A stretch of 64,000 nt of DNA, taken from NCBI GenBank assembly GCA_965227155.1, contig OZ245731.1, positions 4,650,001 to 4,714,000 on the forward strand, in the 5' to 3' direction. The position numbers were made by a program, and so were the translations under genes. Numbering within the stretch: the stretch's first letter is position 1; the number at the start of each line of letters is the position of its first letter. Of this stretch, positions 1-9,300 are shown piece after piece. The DNA is from UBA6059 sp965227155. GTDB taxonomy: Bacteria; Bacteroidota; Bacteroidia; Cytophagales; Cyclobacteriaceae. The notes below the pieces were generated by a model that saw only the letters and a list, made by a program, of their open reading frames with translations, searched no databases and had not been told where the DNA came from.

Positions 1-1
1 A

Positions 2-640
2 AAGCAGGAAGCGGTAGATGCTGTAGCAGATGCCATAAAAGCCGATGGCGGTGATGCTATAGCTGTTGCGGCCAATAGCGGAAATCTTGAAGACTTACAT
101 AAGCTGGTCGATCAAACAGTAGAAAAATATGGCGGAGTTCATATTGTTGCCAATAATGCTGCAGCCAACCCGGTTTTTGGCCCGGTCATCCAGACCAATG
201 AAGATGCCTTTGATAAAATCATGAATGTGAATGTAAAGGGGCCTTTTGAATTGGGCAAGATGGCTTTTCCCCATATGAAAAAGGCAGGCTATGGATCTAT
301 CATCAACATTAGCTCTATTGGTGGATTGAAACCGGAGCCATTTTTAGGCATTTACAGTGTCAGTAAGGCAGCTCTTGTTTCGCTCACTAAAGTAATGGCC
401 AAGGAATGGGGCGCTGTTGGCATACGAGCCAATGTAATTTGCCCTGGCTTAATCAAAACAAAGTTTAGCGAAGCACTGTGGAGCAATGAAGCTATAGTCA
501 ATAAAATGCTTAAAGAACAGCCTATCTCCCGGATTGGTGAGTCTGAAGAAATTGCCAACCTGGCATTATTCCTTGCATCTGAAGCATCCTCCTACTCTAC
601 CGGAGGTGTATTTACTGCTGATGGAGGTTACACTATTTAA
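2..640 (+). CDS. Short-chain dehydrogenase/reductase, 5' truncated by window edge
   Basis: The reading frame is open from base 2, so the N-terminal glycine-rich NAD(P)-binding segment lies outside the window. The visible part shows the classical SDR marks: an NNAA motif after the fourth strand, a catalytic serine in INISSIGG and the YxxxK pair in YSVSK, ending with the usual GGxxxADGG-like tail. SDRs of this kind reduce or oxidise hydroxyl groups with NAD(P). The gene sits 11 bp upstream of an acyl-CoA dehydrogenase and leads an operon of acyl-CoA enzymes, so a hydroxyacyl- or ketoacyl-CoA substrate is likely (inference). Family assignment is firm; substrate is not. Confidence 0.9.
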   Translation, partial: KQEAVDAVADAIKADGGDAIAVAANSGNLEDLHKLVDQTVEKYGGVHIVANNAAANPVFGPVIQTNEDAFDKIMNVNVKGPFELGKMAFPHMKKAGYGSIINISSIGGLKPEPFLGIYSVSKAALVSLTKVMAKEWGAVGIRANVICPGLIKTKFSEALWSNEAIVNKMLKEQPISRIGESEEIANLALFLASEASSYSTGGVFTADGGYTI

Positions 641-651
641 AATCCAAGATC

Positions 652-1872
652 ATGATTGAAATATTTGCTACTGATAAATTAAGAGCCTTATACCCTAAGG
701 TGAAGGATTTCATTCACCAGAGACTCATTCCTTTAGAACCGGAGATAATACCCCTACCTTTCAAAGAGGCTGAAGCCGGAATACTCAGGAAGCTCAGGGA
801 AGAAGTAAAAGCTGCAGGTTTATTTGCACCTCATCTGGACGAATCGCACGGCGGCTTGGGGCTTAGCCTTGTGGAGTTCGCGCAGCTCAGTGAGGTCATG
901 GCCAATTCTCCTTTCGGGCATTATGTATTTAACTGCCAGGCTCCTGATATTGGCAACATGGAGCTTATGGAGAAATATGCCTCTCCTGCTTTAAAAGCAA
1001 AATACCTTGAACCCCTAATGAAAGGTGAGATCAGGTCCTGCTTTAGCATGACTGAACCTGAATTTGCCGGGTCTAACCCGGTAATGATGGCTACCACTGC
1101 CAAAAAGGATGGCGATGATTACATCATTAACGGTCATAAATGGTTTACCTCTAGTGCGGATGGGTCAGCATTTGCGGTGGTCATGGCTATGACCGACCCT
1201 GACCATGAAAATCCTTACGCACGCGCTAGTATGATCATCGTTCCTACTGACCATCCTGATTTTGAATTGGTAAGAAATATCCCCATCATGGGAGAGGCTG
1301 GTGAAGGTTACAGTAGCCATGCCGAAGTGAGGTATCACGATTGCAGAGTGCCACAGGAAAACCTGATCGGTATGGAGGGAACCGGATTTTTGTTGGCACA
1401 GGAAAGACTGGGCCCCGGAAGAATTCACCATTGCATGCGCTGGATAGGTATCTGCGAAAGGGCATTTGATTTGATGTGCAATAGAGCAGTTTCAAGGGAG
1501 GTCAAACCCGGTAAAAAACTGGGTCAAATGCAAACCATCCAAAACTGGATTGCCGAAAGCAGGGCTGAAATCAACGCTGCCAGGTTTATGGTGCTGCATG
1601 CCGCGCACAAAATGGATAAGGAAGGCAATAAAGCTGCCCGATTTGATATCAGCACGATCAAATTCTATGTTGCCAACATCATGCAGCAAGTACTGGACAG
1701 AGCCATCCAAACGCATGGTGCCCTGGGGGTAACGGACGATACAGTATTGAGCTATTATTTCAGACACGAGCGAGGTGCCAGGATATACGATGGGCCTGAT
1801 GAGGTGCATAAATCATCACTTGCCAGGAAAATACTGAAGCAATACGGACTGGAAGTAAATCGAGGATCATGA
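652..1872 (+). CDS. Acyl-CoA dehydrogenase, ACAD10/11-like
   Basis: The 406-residue protein has the three ACAD domains: an N-terminal helical part, the FAD-binding middle (FSMTEPEFAGSNP, then WFTSSADG) and the C-terminal helical bundle (RAIQTHGALGVTDD). The motif GPGRIHHCMR is typical of the ACAD10/ACAD11 branch. In ordinary ACADs the catalytic base is a glutamate in a YEG[ST] motif; here the same place reads YDGPDEVH, with Asp near residue 380, as in the 4-hydroxyacid branch. The stop overlaps the next gene (an APH-fold kinase) by 4 bp, so the two are translationally coupled. In mammals the same two domains are fused in one protein. It probably acts on phosphorylated 4-hydroxyacyl-CoA, but a simple acyl-CoA substrate cannot be excluded. 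Confidence 0.9.
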   Translation: MIEIFATDKLRALYPKVKDFIHQRLIPLEPEIIPLPFKEAEAGILRKLREEVKAAGLFAPHLDESHGGLGLSLVEFAQLSEVMANSPFGHYVFNCQAPDIGNMELMEKYASPALKAKYLEPLMKGEIRSCFSMTEPEFAGSNPVMMATTAKKDGDDYIINGHKWFTSSADGSAFAVVMAMTDPDHENPYARASMIIVPTDHPDFELVRNIPIMGEAGEGYSSHAEVRYHDCRVPQENLIGMEGTGFLLAQERLGPGRIHHCMRWIGICERAFDLMCNRAVSREVKPGKKLGQMQTIQNWIAESRAEINAARFMVLHAAHKMDKEGNKAARFDISTIKFYVANIMQQVLDRAIQTHGALGVTDDTVLSYYFRHERGARIYDGPDEVHKSSLARKILKQYGLEVNRGS

Positions 1873-2945
1873 GCAAAGAATCGTTGGATAAGGCTACCAT
1901 CATAAGAGCTGGTGAAGAGCTGGATAATGCCTCATTAGAAGCTTACCTGAAAGATAAACTACCGGGTTTTAGCACACAGCTGGAAGTACATCAGTTTCCA
2001 AGCGGGTTTTCAAACCTTACTTACCTGATTAAGGCCGGTGATAAAGAATATGTGTTAAGAAGGCCTCCCTTTGGTGCCAAAATCAAATCTGCACATGATA
2101 TGGGCCGGGAGTTTCGGGTCTTAAATGCTTTGCTTCCGGTTTATGATAAAATACCAAAACCGGTTCTGCTCTGTGAGGACGAATCTGTCATTAGCGCTCA
2201 ATTTTACCTCATGGAACGTGTAAAAGGAATTATCCTGAGAAATAAGCCACCAAAAGACGAACGTTTTACCGAGGCAATGATGCATCGCATATCTACTGCA
2301 GCCATAGATAACCTGGTGGATTTGCATGGCCTTGACCTTGAAAAGACAGGATTGATCGAACTGGGCAAGCCACAGGGCTATAATCAACGGCAGGTAGAAG
2401 GATGGATTAAGCGCTACAGAAATGCCGAAACCGATACTATTGAAAGCATGGATATCATAGCAGCCCATTTGGCTGATCATATACCGGCTGATGTGGCACC
2501 TGCTTTTATCCACAATGACTACAAGTACGATAATATTGTACTCGATGAAGATGATCCATCCCAAATAAAGGCTGTTTTGGATTGGGAGATGTCTACTGTA
2601 GGTAACCCGTTAATGGATCTTGCCACTTCGCTGGCCTACTGGTCTGAAGCTGCGGACTCCCCTGCCCTGCGACCTTTCAATCTTACCTGGCTCAAGGGTA
2701 ATCTCACTAGAAGTGAAGTGGTGGATTATTACCAGGACAAATCAGGCAGGTCGCTGGACAATCTTGTGTACTATTTTGTTTTTGCAAGCTTCAAGCTTGG
2801 TGTGATTGTACAGCAGATTTATGCCCGATACAAAAAAGGGCTCACCAAAGATCCACGGTTTGCGATGCTCATCGAGGTAGTAAAGGCGTGCGGCAGGAAT
2901 GGACAGCTGGCACTTGAAAAAGATCGTATATCACAACTTAACTAA
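1869..2945 (+). CDS. APH-fold phosphotransferase, ACAD10/11 kinase-domain type
   Basis: This 358-residue protein is an aminoglycoside-phosphotransferase-fold kinase. The Brenner-type catalytic motif is FIHNDYKYDN (His215, Asp217) and the metal-binding motif is LDWEMSTVGNP (Asp238). A nucleotide-loop region with FPSGFSNLTYL and the lysine of EYVLRRPP lie near the N-terminus. Relatives are the kinase domain of ACAD10/ACAD11 and LvaA of Pseudomonas, which phosphorylate the 4-hydroxyl of 4-hydroxyacyl-CoA; antibiotic resistance is unlikely given the neighbours. The start overlaps the ACAD stop (ATGA). The gene ends just before the hydroxyacyl-CoA dehydrogenase. Family is certain, substrate inferred from operon context. 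Confidence 0.88.
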   Translation: MSKESLDKATIIRAGEELDNASLEAYLKDKLPGFSTQLEVHQFPSGFSNLTYLIKAGDKEYVLRRPPFGAKIKSAHDMGREFRVLNALLPVYDKIPKPVLLCEDESVISAQFYLMERVKGIILRNKPPKDERFTEAMMHRISTAAIDNLVDLHGLDLEKTGLIELGKPQGYNQRQVEGWIKRYRNAETDTIESMDIIAAHLADHIPADVAPAFIHNDYKYDNIVLDEDDPSQIKAVLDWEMSTVGNPLMDLATSLAYWSEAADSPALRPFNLTWLKGNLTRSEVVDYYQDKSGRSLDNLVYYFVFASFKLGVIVQQIYARYKKGLTKDPRFAMLIEVVKACGRNGQLALEKDRISQLN

Positions 2946-2951
2946 TTGAAA

Positions 2952-3845
2952 ATGACCAAACTTTCAGATATTGAAAATTTCCTTGTGCTGGGTAGCGGCA
3001 CTTTAGGTTTGAGAGTTGCCTTACAAGCAGCGATTAGTGGTTTTACCACCACAGTTTATGACATCAATGAAAAATCATTAGACATTGCAAGGCAGGTGCA
3101 AACCAAGATATTGAAATCCCTCATCAAATCAGGACAGGTGCAGGAAGCGGAGTTTGAAGCCATTTTGCAGAGACTGTCCTACACTGTAGATGCTGAAGAG
3201 GCCGCTCGCAACGCAGATTTTATCAACGAGTCTGTGACTGAGGAAATTGATATAAAAGAAAAGGTGTGGGCACAATTTGGAAGCCTTTGTGCTGAGCATA
3301 CCATATTTACTACCAATACCTCCTATCTATTGCCTTCAATGTTTGCTGATATTAGTGGCAGACCTGAAAAGTTCTGTGCATTTCATTTTCATGATGTATT
3401 TACAGCACGTGTGGTTGATATCATGCCACACCCTGGCACGGAACCATGGCTGATTAGCTTACTACATGAAATGGGCCTTAAACTCAACCAGATACCGGTA
3501 ACGATGAAAAAAGAACACCCCGGTTATATTTTCAATAATATGCTGATGGCGTTTTTAGGTGCAGCAGGAGGATTGGTTACATTCGATATAGCGAGCATTA
3601 CAGATGTGGACCGGTCTTGGATGGGTAATTTTAAGATGCCTGTAGGTCCGTTTGGCATTATGGACCAAATAGGATTGGATACGGCATGGCATGTAACCCA
3701 TAAGATGAAAGACAACAAGAGCCAGAAATTTGCGGAGTTTTTGAAATCCTATATTGACCAGGGAAAGCTAGGTGTGAAAACCGGCGAAGGCTTTTACAAA
3801 TACCCTAATCCAGCATATGAAAAGCCTGACTTCCTAAACTCTTAA
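2952..3845 (+). CDS. 3-hydroxyacyl-CoA dehydrogenase family protein
   Basis: The protein starts with a Rossmann fold (LGSGTLGLRVA, GxGxxG) and continues with the helical C-terminal dimerisation domain (KEHPGYIFNNML, GEGFYKYPNP). It should oxidise 3-hydroxyacyl-CoA with NAD. The usual HFFNP catalytic-His motif reads FHFHDVFTARVV here: the histidine is kept but the Asn-Pro is not, so this is a divergent subfamily. An in-frame TTG lies at 2946 directly after the upstream stop; I prefer the ATG at 2952, which begins MTKLSD. It is the last gene of the operon and meets a membrane-protein gene tail to tail with a 4-bp overlap. Confidence 0.88.
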   Translation: MTKLSDIENFLVLGSGTLGLRVALQAAISGFTTTVYDINEKSLDIARQVQTKILKSLIKSGQVQEAEFEAILQRLSYTVDAEEAARNADFINESVTEEIDIKEKVWAQFGSLCAEHTIFTTNTSYLLPSMFADISGRPEKFCAFHFHDVFTARVVDIMPHPGTEPWLISLLHEMGLKLNQIPVTMKKEHPGYIFNNMLMAFLGAAGGLVTFDIASITDVDRSWMGNFKMPVGPFGIMDQIGLDTAWHVTHKMKDNKSQKFAEFLKSYIDQGKLGVKTGEGFYKYPNPAYEKPDFLNS

Positions 3846-4414
3846 AGTGATAATAATATCCAACTGTCTAGAATAATAAAATAGACAAGCCAGCCTATCG
3901 ATTGCATCGCCATGAATAATCGATGGGCTTTTCTACTTTTCACCCCGAATAGCAAGAATGCCAGGGCAAAAACCACTACGGTGATATGCATCACGAAATA
4001 TTTGATAGTCATATCAAGTAGGAGTAGATACTGTAAAAAACTGGCAATCAGTACGAAAATCAAAACGATATACAAAAGCGGCCACTGACGGCTGTAAAAT
4101 TTCCGCCAATTCGTTTTCTCCTCCCCATCTCTTGCAGTTGGAAAAAGTAATATGCTTAACCCCAATAAAAATAATGGAGAGAGCAAAGCCATCACAATTT
4201 CAAGGATGGTCCAGTTGGTGTCTAACGTCCAAAAATAATAACCCAGCCAGGCTGTCTGTAGGAAATTAATAAATACAACCAGGATAAACAGAGAATGTGT
4301 TTTACTGATCACCAATTGCTTTGATAGCTTGGAATACTCCGATATTTTCAGGACTAAAAAAATTATCCCAAAAATGGCTGCTGCAAACAAGCATATCGTA
4401 ATAATTGAATTCAT
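3842..4414 (-). CDS. Hypothetical multi-pass membrane protein
   Basis: I do not recognise this 190-residue protein. It has about six hydrophobic stretches: one at the N-terminus (ITICLFAAAIFGIIFLVL), then segments around residues 40-60, 70-95, 110-135, 140-160 and 165-185. No catalytic motif is visible, and the charged loops are short. It stands alone between a convergent operon and a forward ArsC-like gene, so context says nothing about its job. Confidence 0.7.
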   Translation of the reverse strand: MNSIITICLFAAAIFGIIFLVLKISEYSKLSKQLVISKTHSLFILVVFINFLQTAWLGYYFWTLDTNWTILEIVMALLSPLFLLGLSILLFPTARDGEEKTNWRKFYSRQWPLLYIVLIFVLIASFLQYLLLLDMTIKYFVMHITVVVFALAFLLFGVKSRKAHRLFMAMQSIGWLVYFIILDSWILLSL

Positions 4415-4558
4415 TAGGTAGATGAAGTATACTTAAATAACCTGATTTATTAGAATAATTATATTTTGTCTATTAATTTTATAAAAATAACCATTTAAAT
4501 CATTTTATCAAACCTAACGGTGGGATTAATCACTTGAAATACGCAAATATTAAAATCC

Positions 4559-4909
4559 ATGAAACAAGTATTCTATCTGGAAACGTGTAGCACCTGTCAA
4601 AAAATAATGAATGAGCTCCCGCTTGATAACTTTGAAAAGCGAGAGATAAAGTCTCAACCCATATCAGCAGAAGAAATTGATCAAATGAAATCACTGGCTG
4701 GTAGCTTTGAAGCTTTATTTAGCAGACGGGCTATGAAATTCCGTCAATGGGGACTTCATGAAAAGGAGTTGACAGAGCAGGATTACAGAAACTATATCAT
4801 GCAAGAATATACCTTTCTAAAAAGGCCTGTATTCATTTTAGACAATGAGATTTTTATAGGCAACAGTAAAAAAACTGTAGAATCGCTGGCTAATAGGCTC
4901 AAGAAGTGA
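4559..4909 (+). CDS. ArsC/Spx/YffB-family thioredoxin-fold protein
   Basis: The 116-residue protein begins with a beta strand and a CSTCQK motif (Cys10 and Cys13), the redox position of the ArsC/Spx/YffB family. The later RPVFILDNE segment fits the conserved cis-proline strand of that fold (family RP[IV]). Length is typical of the family (110-120). There is no ars operon nearby, so it may be a YffB-like glutathione- or thiol-dependent reductase or a stress regulator rather than an arsenate reductase. It appears monocistronic, with a 144-bp AT-rich upstream region that probably contains its promoter. Confidence 0.8.
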   Translation: MKQVFYLETCSTCQKIMNELPLDNFEKREIKSQPISAEEIDQMKSLAGSFEALFSRRAMKFRQWGLHEKELTEQDYRNYIMQEYTFLKRPVFILDNEIFIGNSKKTVESLANRLKK

Positions 4910-5013
4910 TTAAAAGCATAATTGGTTGTTATGATACCGATTTATAATCCATTAAGTTTGAACTTCATCCGGCTATCTTATTGATCATTCATCTACCTTA
5001 AACAGTTTCATTT

Positions 5014-6327
5014 ATGAAAAATGTATTCATTTTCATTTTTGTACCTATCCTTTTCATCTCTGTACAGCATTCAGCAAATGCTCAGTTCGGTGGATTGGGC
5101 AAAAAGTTAAAGCAAGCTGCTGAGAAAGCAGTAGAGAAAGAGATTTTTGGAGAAGAAGAAGTTCCTGATACTCCAGATGTACCCGGCTCTAAACCTGAAA
5201 ACAATAATCCATCCTCAGTAAAGGGTAAAAAGTTGACTCCCCCGGACATCAACTTGCTAATCAATGACGCCAATTCGGCATACAACAATGACAAATATTC
5301 AGATGCCCGGTATCATGTGAAGGAAGCTATAAAAGGTGTAGAATTAGAGATCGGCTATAAGATCTTGGAGGAAATGCCCACATCAGCGGCAGGGCTAAAT
5401 TACCAAAAAGAGAATGATGGTGTAGTCAGTTATGGACTGGGTTTTGCCGGACTCATCATCACAAGAACCTTTGAGGGAAGCGGACAAAATGTAAGTGCGA
5501 CAGTTGGCAATAATTCAGCATTATCTGCCTCCTATGGTTACCTGATCAACTCCGGCTATGCTGCCAATGATGGCAATTCGAAACCAGTAAGCATTCAGGG
5601 TTATCGTGGAAACATGCAGTTTGATGGCAATAACACCTACACCGTAGCTTTACCCTTTGCTCAGTCTTCTGTATTTGTATTGGAGTGCAGCGGCTTTAGT
5701 GACGAAAATGAAGTAGAATCAGCGGTTGCAGATTTTGATATTCAGGCTTTTGAAGACTTACTGGCAGACTCGGGATCAGAATCCAATAATGAAGGTGATG
5801 CCGGAGCTTACATCGCCAGTGCTGATTCAAAATATGGTAATGCTGACCTGGAAGGGGCACGCTTTGAGTTGCAAAGAAGCCTGGTTGAATTGGACCTGCT
5901 TATAGGCAAGAAGGTACTAGAGATGCTACCCAGCTCTCTTGACGGATTAGATGCTAACCCTGAGGCTGATGATTATATCGCCAACAGTGGGGGTTTTGCA
6001 GGTGTTTTTGTAGAAAGAGCCTGGGGTAATACCACCGACAATCAAATACAATTTAGCCTGATGGATGATTCACCTATGATGGCCATGGTAAGCCAGTTTA
6101 TCAACAACCCTATGATGATGGGCATGAGTGGCAAAAAATCCGTTAAGATTGATGGTTACAAAGGCATGATTGAGGTGAATGATGACTCAGAAAGTGGTGA
6201 GATCACAATTAATATTCCCAACAACCAATCTATGCTTACCCTTAGTTTTTATGGGAAAAGCGAAAATGATGCCTTGCAATTGGCCAACCAAATACCTGTG
6301 GGGGATATCTTCGCCTTGATTCGATGA
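5014..6327 (+). CDS. Secreted protein with an internally duplicated domain
   Basis: The 437-residue protein has a signal peptide (VFIFIFVPILFISV then ANAQ) and a short, low-complexity acidic/proline linker around residues 40-70. The rest is two homologous halves of about 175 residues, roughly 77-252 and 263-436. Each begins with a helical segment of the type DANSAYNNDKYSDAR / SADSKYGNADLEGAR, followed by IGYKILEEMP / IGKKVLEMLP, then a G-F-A-G beta segment, then IQGYRGNMQFD / IDGYKGMIEVN. I know no function for this domain. The protein is probably periplasmic or exported. Its gene is monocistronic and converges on the large T9SS cargo gene. Confidence 0.75.
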   Translation: MKNVFIFIFVPILFISVQHSANAQFGGLGKKLKQAAEKAVEKEIFGEEEVPDTPDVPGSKPENNNPSSVKGKKLTPPDINLLINDANSAYNNDKYSDARYHVKEAIKGVELEIGYKILEEMPTSAAGLNYQKENDGVVSYGLGFAGLIITRTFEGSGQNVSATVGNNSALSASYGYLINSGYAANDGNSKPVSIQGYRGNMQFDGNNTYTVALPFAQSSVFVLECSGFSDENEVESAVADFDIQAFEDLLADSGSESNNEGDAGAYIASADSKYGNADLEGARFELQRSLVELDLLIGKKVLEMLPSSLDGLDANPEADDYIANSGGFAGVFVERAWGNTTDNQIQFSLMDDSPMMAMVSQFINNPMMMGMSGKKSVKIDGYKGMIEVNDDSESGEITINIPNNQSMLTLSFYGKSENDALQLANQIPVGDIFALIR

Positions 6328-6335
6328 TAAAGCAA

Positions 6336-9300
6336 TCATCTTAGTAGTTGTACCCATCCATCACAGGTGGTTCCATCTTCTAAGGTAATCTGATAAAAAT
6401 ATGTGCCGGTGCTCAAATCTGTACCGGCCCAATTATTTGTATAATCCACTTCTTCTACCAATAATTTACCGGACCGATCAAAGACAGATAAGGACACCTG
6501 CTGATCAGTTTTTATTTCAAAAAAGTCATTTTTCCCATCTCCATTAGGACTAAAGGCATTTGGCACAAACAGCTGCTCATAAATGATAGATATTTCCTCA
6601 TCTATGATGCAATCTCCCTCTGTCTCTAGAGAAACAACATAATTTCCATCTGCAGCAAATTGATGGGTGGGACTTTCCTCTGTGGAACCTGTACCATCAC
6701 CAAAATCCCAGGCTACCACAGGTGTATTGGGTGTAAGATTTTCAAAGGTAAAAACAGGCACTGATTGACAATCATCATTGCTTCTGGTAACTGCAAATGC
6801 CTCTCTTACCACACTCTCTACGTCTACCCGCACCGTATCTTTATTGACACAGCCATTTTCAGTAGTGATGCGTACGATATATTCAGTATCCAATAGTGGA
6901 CTCGCTACAGGATTAGAAGCCGAAGCATCACTCAAACTACCCGATGGACTCCACTCATATTGCACACCACCTGTTGCATTGAGCTGTATAGATTCTCCGC
7001 GGCAAATGGTAACATCCGGTGATACGGCTATCGCGTCATCAAAAACAAGAATTTGCTGCATCGTACTATCCACTCCTGTGCATGTATTTTCATCCCTGAT
7101 CGTCAGCTTCACAGTGTAGGTTCCCGGTGACTCAAAAGTATGAACCCAGCTATCCGCTGCCTCTGAGGTAGCACCATCACTCACCTCCCAGAAAAACTCC
7201 TCGCCCCCAATGGATTTATTGGTAAGCAATACTGTAAATGGTGCACAACCCCGGTCTAAACCCGGCAAATCTTCTTCCGGTGTATTGGTAGTAAACCGGG
7301 CACGTAAAGATGCCAGATCAAACTTAAAAGCCGCATTATTGCAGCGGGGTATCGTATCGTTTACAGTACCTCTGTTAAAAATGGAATATGCACCGTCGGT
7401 GACGGGAAAAGTATCATCATCACCTCCACAACTGCAAACCGACTGATAGATAATACCACGCTTATCAAAACGACTTGTACCCCCATCCACATGGTCTTCA
7501 CTATCGTTGGGGCCCGCCGTACCACCAAAAAAAGTAGCATAAAGCAATTCTCTACCATCTGCAGATAAAGCCATCAGGTAAAAATCGCTCCCATCGGTGT
7601 TTGGGTAAAGGGCATCATCTGTGACCGGCATCCCAAATGTAGCACCATTGTTTGCACTATTCAATTGGTTGATTTCACCTCCCCAGCCACTCAAAAAGAT
7701 ATTCTCACATTCATTGGCCAGAAAAGCAGTCGGCGAAATATTTGGTTCTGTTTCGCCGGAACCAAATACAGTTGAGAAAATGGTAGTACCTAAGTCAGGC
7801 GAAAGTTTATGAATAAACTGGCTGCTATTAGGCACTGCAAAACTACCCGGTGTAATGGGGTAGTTACCCCTTGTCTGGCCCAATGCATACACATTTTGCT
7901 CAGCATCGATATCAATAAAATAGGCCTGATCATAGGCAGGCGTTCCCAGGTATGTAAAGTATAAGAGGCTATCATACTCCATATCCAGCAAAGCAATTAT
8001 CCCATCTATATTACCGCCGTAACCTGGGCTTAGTCCACCTTTTGATGGTGGGAATATGGCCTCACTGGAAGTGCCACCACCGACCAATACCCGGTCAGCG
8101 GAATCAAGCTTGATGGAATACATGGCATCATCGCCCTCCCCACCGATATAAGTACTATATCTCAGAGTGGAAAGATCGGACGATAAGGAAAAAACTACCG
8201 CATCAGAGGCGCCACCGGCATACTCCGTTTGCAAACCTGAAGTGGTGGGAAAACCTGTGGAATCTGTATTAGATGCTACATATACGTTACCTGCCTTATC
8301 AGTAATTACATCACCACGCTGGTAGTCACCATAATTTTGGATCAAGGCATTGTCGTAAAAATTAATAGCCCTCATCCTCAATACGCCATCATTGCCGGGC
8401 CCACCCATATAGGTACTTCTCAAGAGCTGACCTGACTCATCAAGTTTTGCCAGAAAAATGTCAGAGCCCTCAGGGTAAAGCTCTGCAGTGCTGATTCGAA
8501 ACGGCCTGCCACCATTGAAGCTATTGTCAAAGGCGCCTGCACTCATAGGGAAATTACGGGATCCCGTAGTACCCAGCATTACCAATTCATTGTTATCATC
8601 CACTACGAGGCTTTGTGGCGTATCACTACCACTTCCACCCAGGTATGTTGCATAAATGAGATCTGAACCTGTGGAGTCGTATTTAAGAATCGAGATATCA
8701 AATAAACCACCACCATAAGGCTGACCTGTAGTGCTGGGGAAATTATCGCCAAATACTATACCACCGCTGTAGAAGTTACTCGCCTCATCAAAGCAGGCGG
8801 TATAGCCCCAATTGTCAGATATGGAGCCTGAAAAGGTTGAGAATATTAAAGCAGGATCGATCACTAGCGGCACATCTTGATTAATTGATGCCGGTATTTC
8901 AAAACTGACCCTCTCTCCTTCCAGCTTATAATGACTCTCAAGGTATTGCAGATCACTTTCTGTGCGTTGGTAACTTATGGGTTGCCCTTCAAAAATGCTA
9001 ACCAAAGAAGACCGGATGCCAACACAGCCACCATCTTGCTCCACCTGCCGGTCAGCCTTATATTGCCAGGCAATATTTTGATAATCTGTGCCGGGTTGCA
9101 CAATAAAATCATATTTCAATTGGCCAGCCTCCTGGTAAAATTTAAGGTCTACCCCATCATACAAATCATGGAGCTGAACTTGCCTAAATCCACGGCAGCC
9201 CTCCCCCCAGAATTTTGGGTCTTTCCCCAGATAATAATTAAAGGTAGTACCTACCATCTCCACCGCATCCCAGCTATTGGTGCTATTGGCATTTATAAAC

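Noticed and set aside
1869..2945. Aminoglycoside resistance gene
   Set aside because: The APH fold is shared with metabolic kinases, and the gene is coupled to an ACAD in a fatty-acid-type operon.
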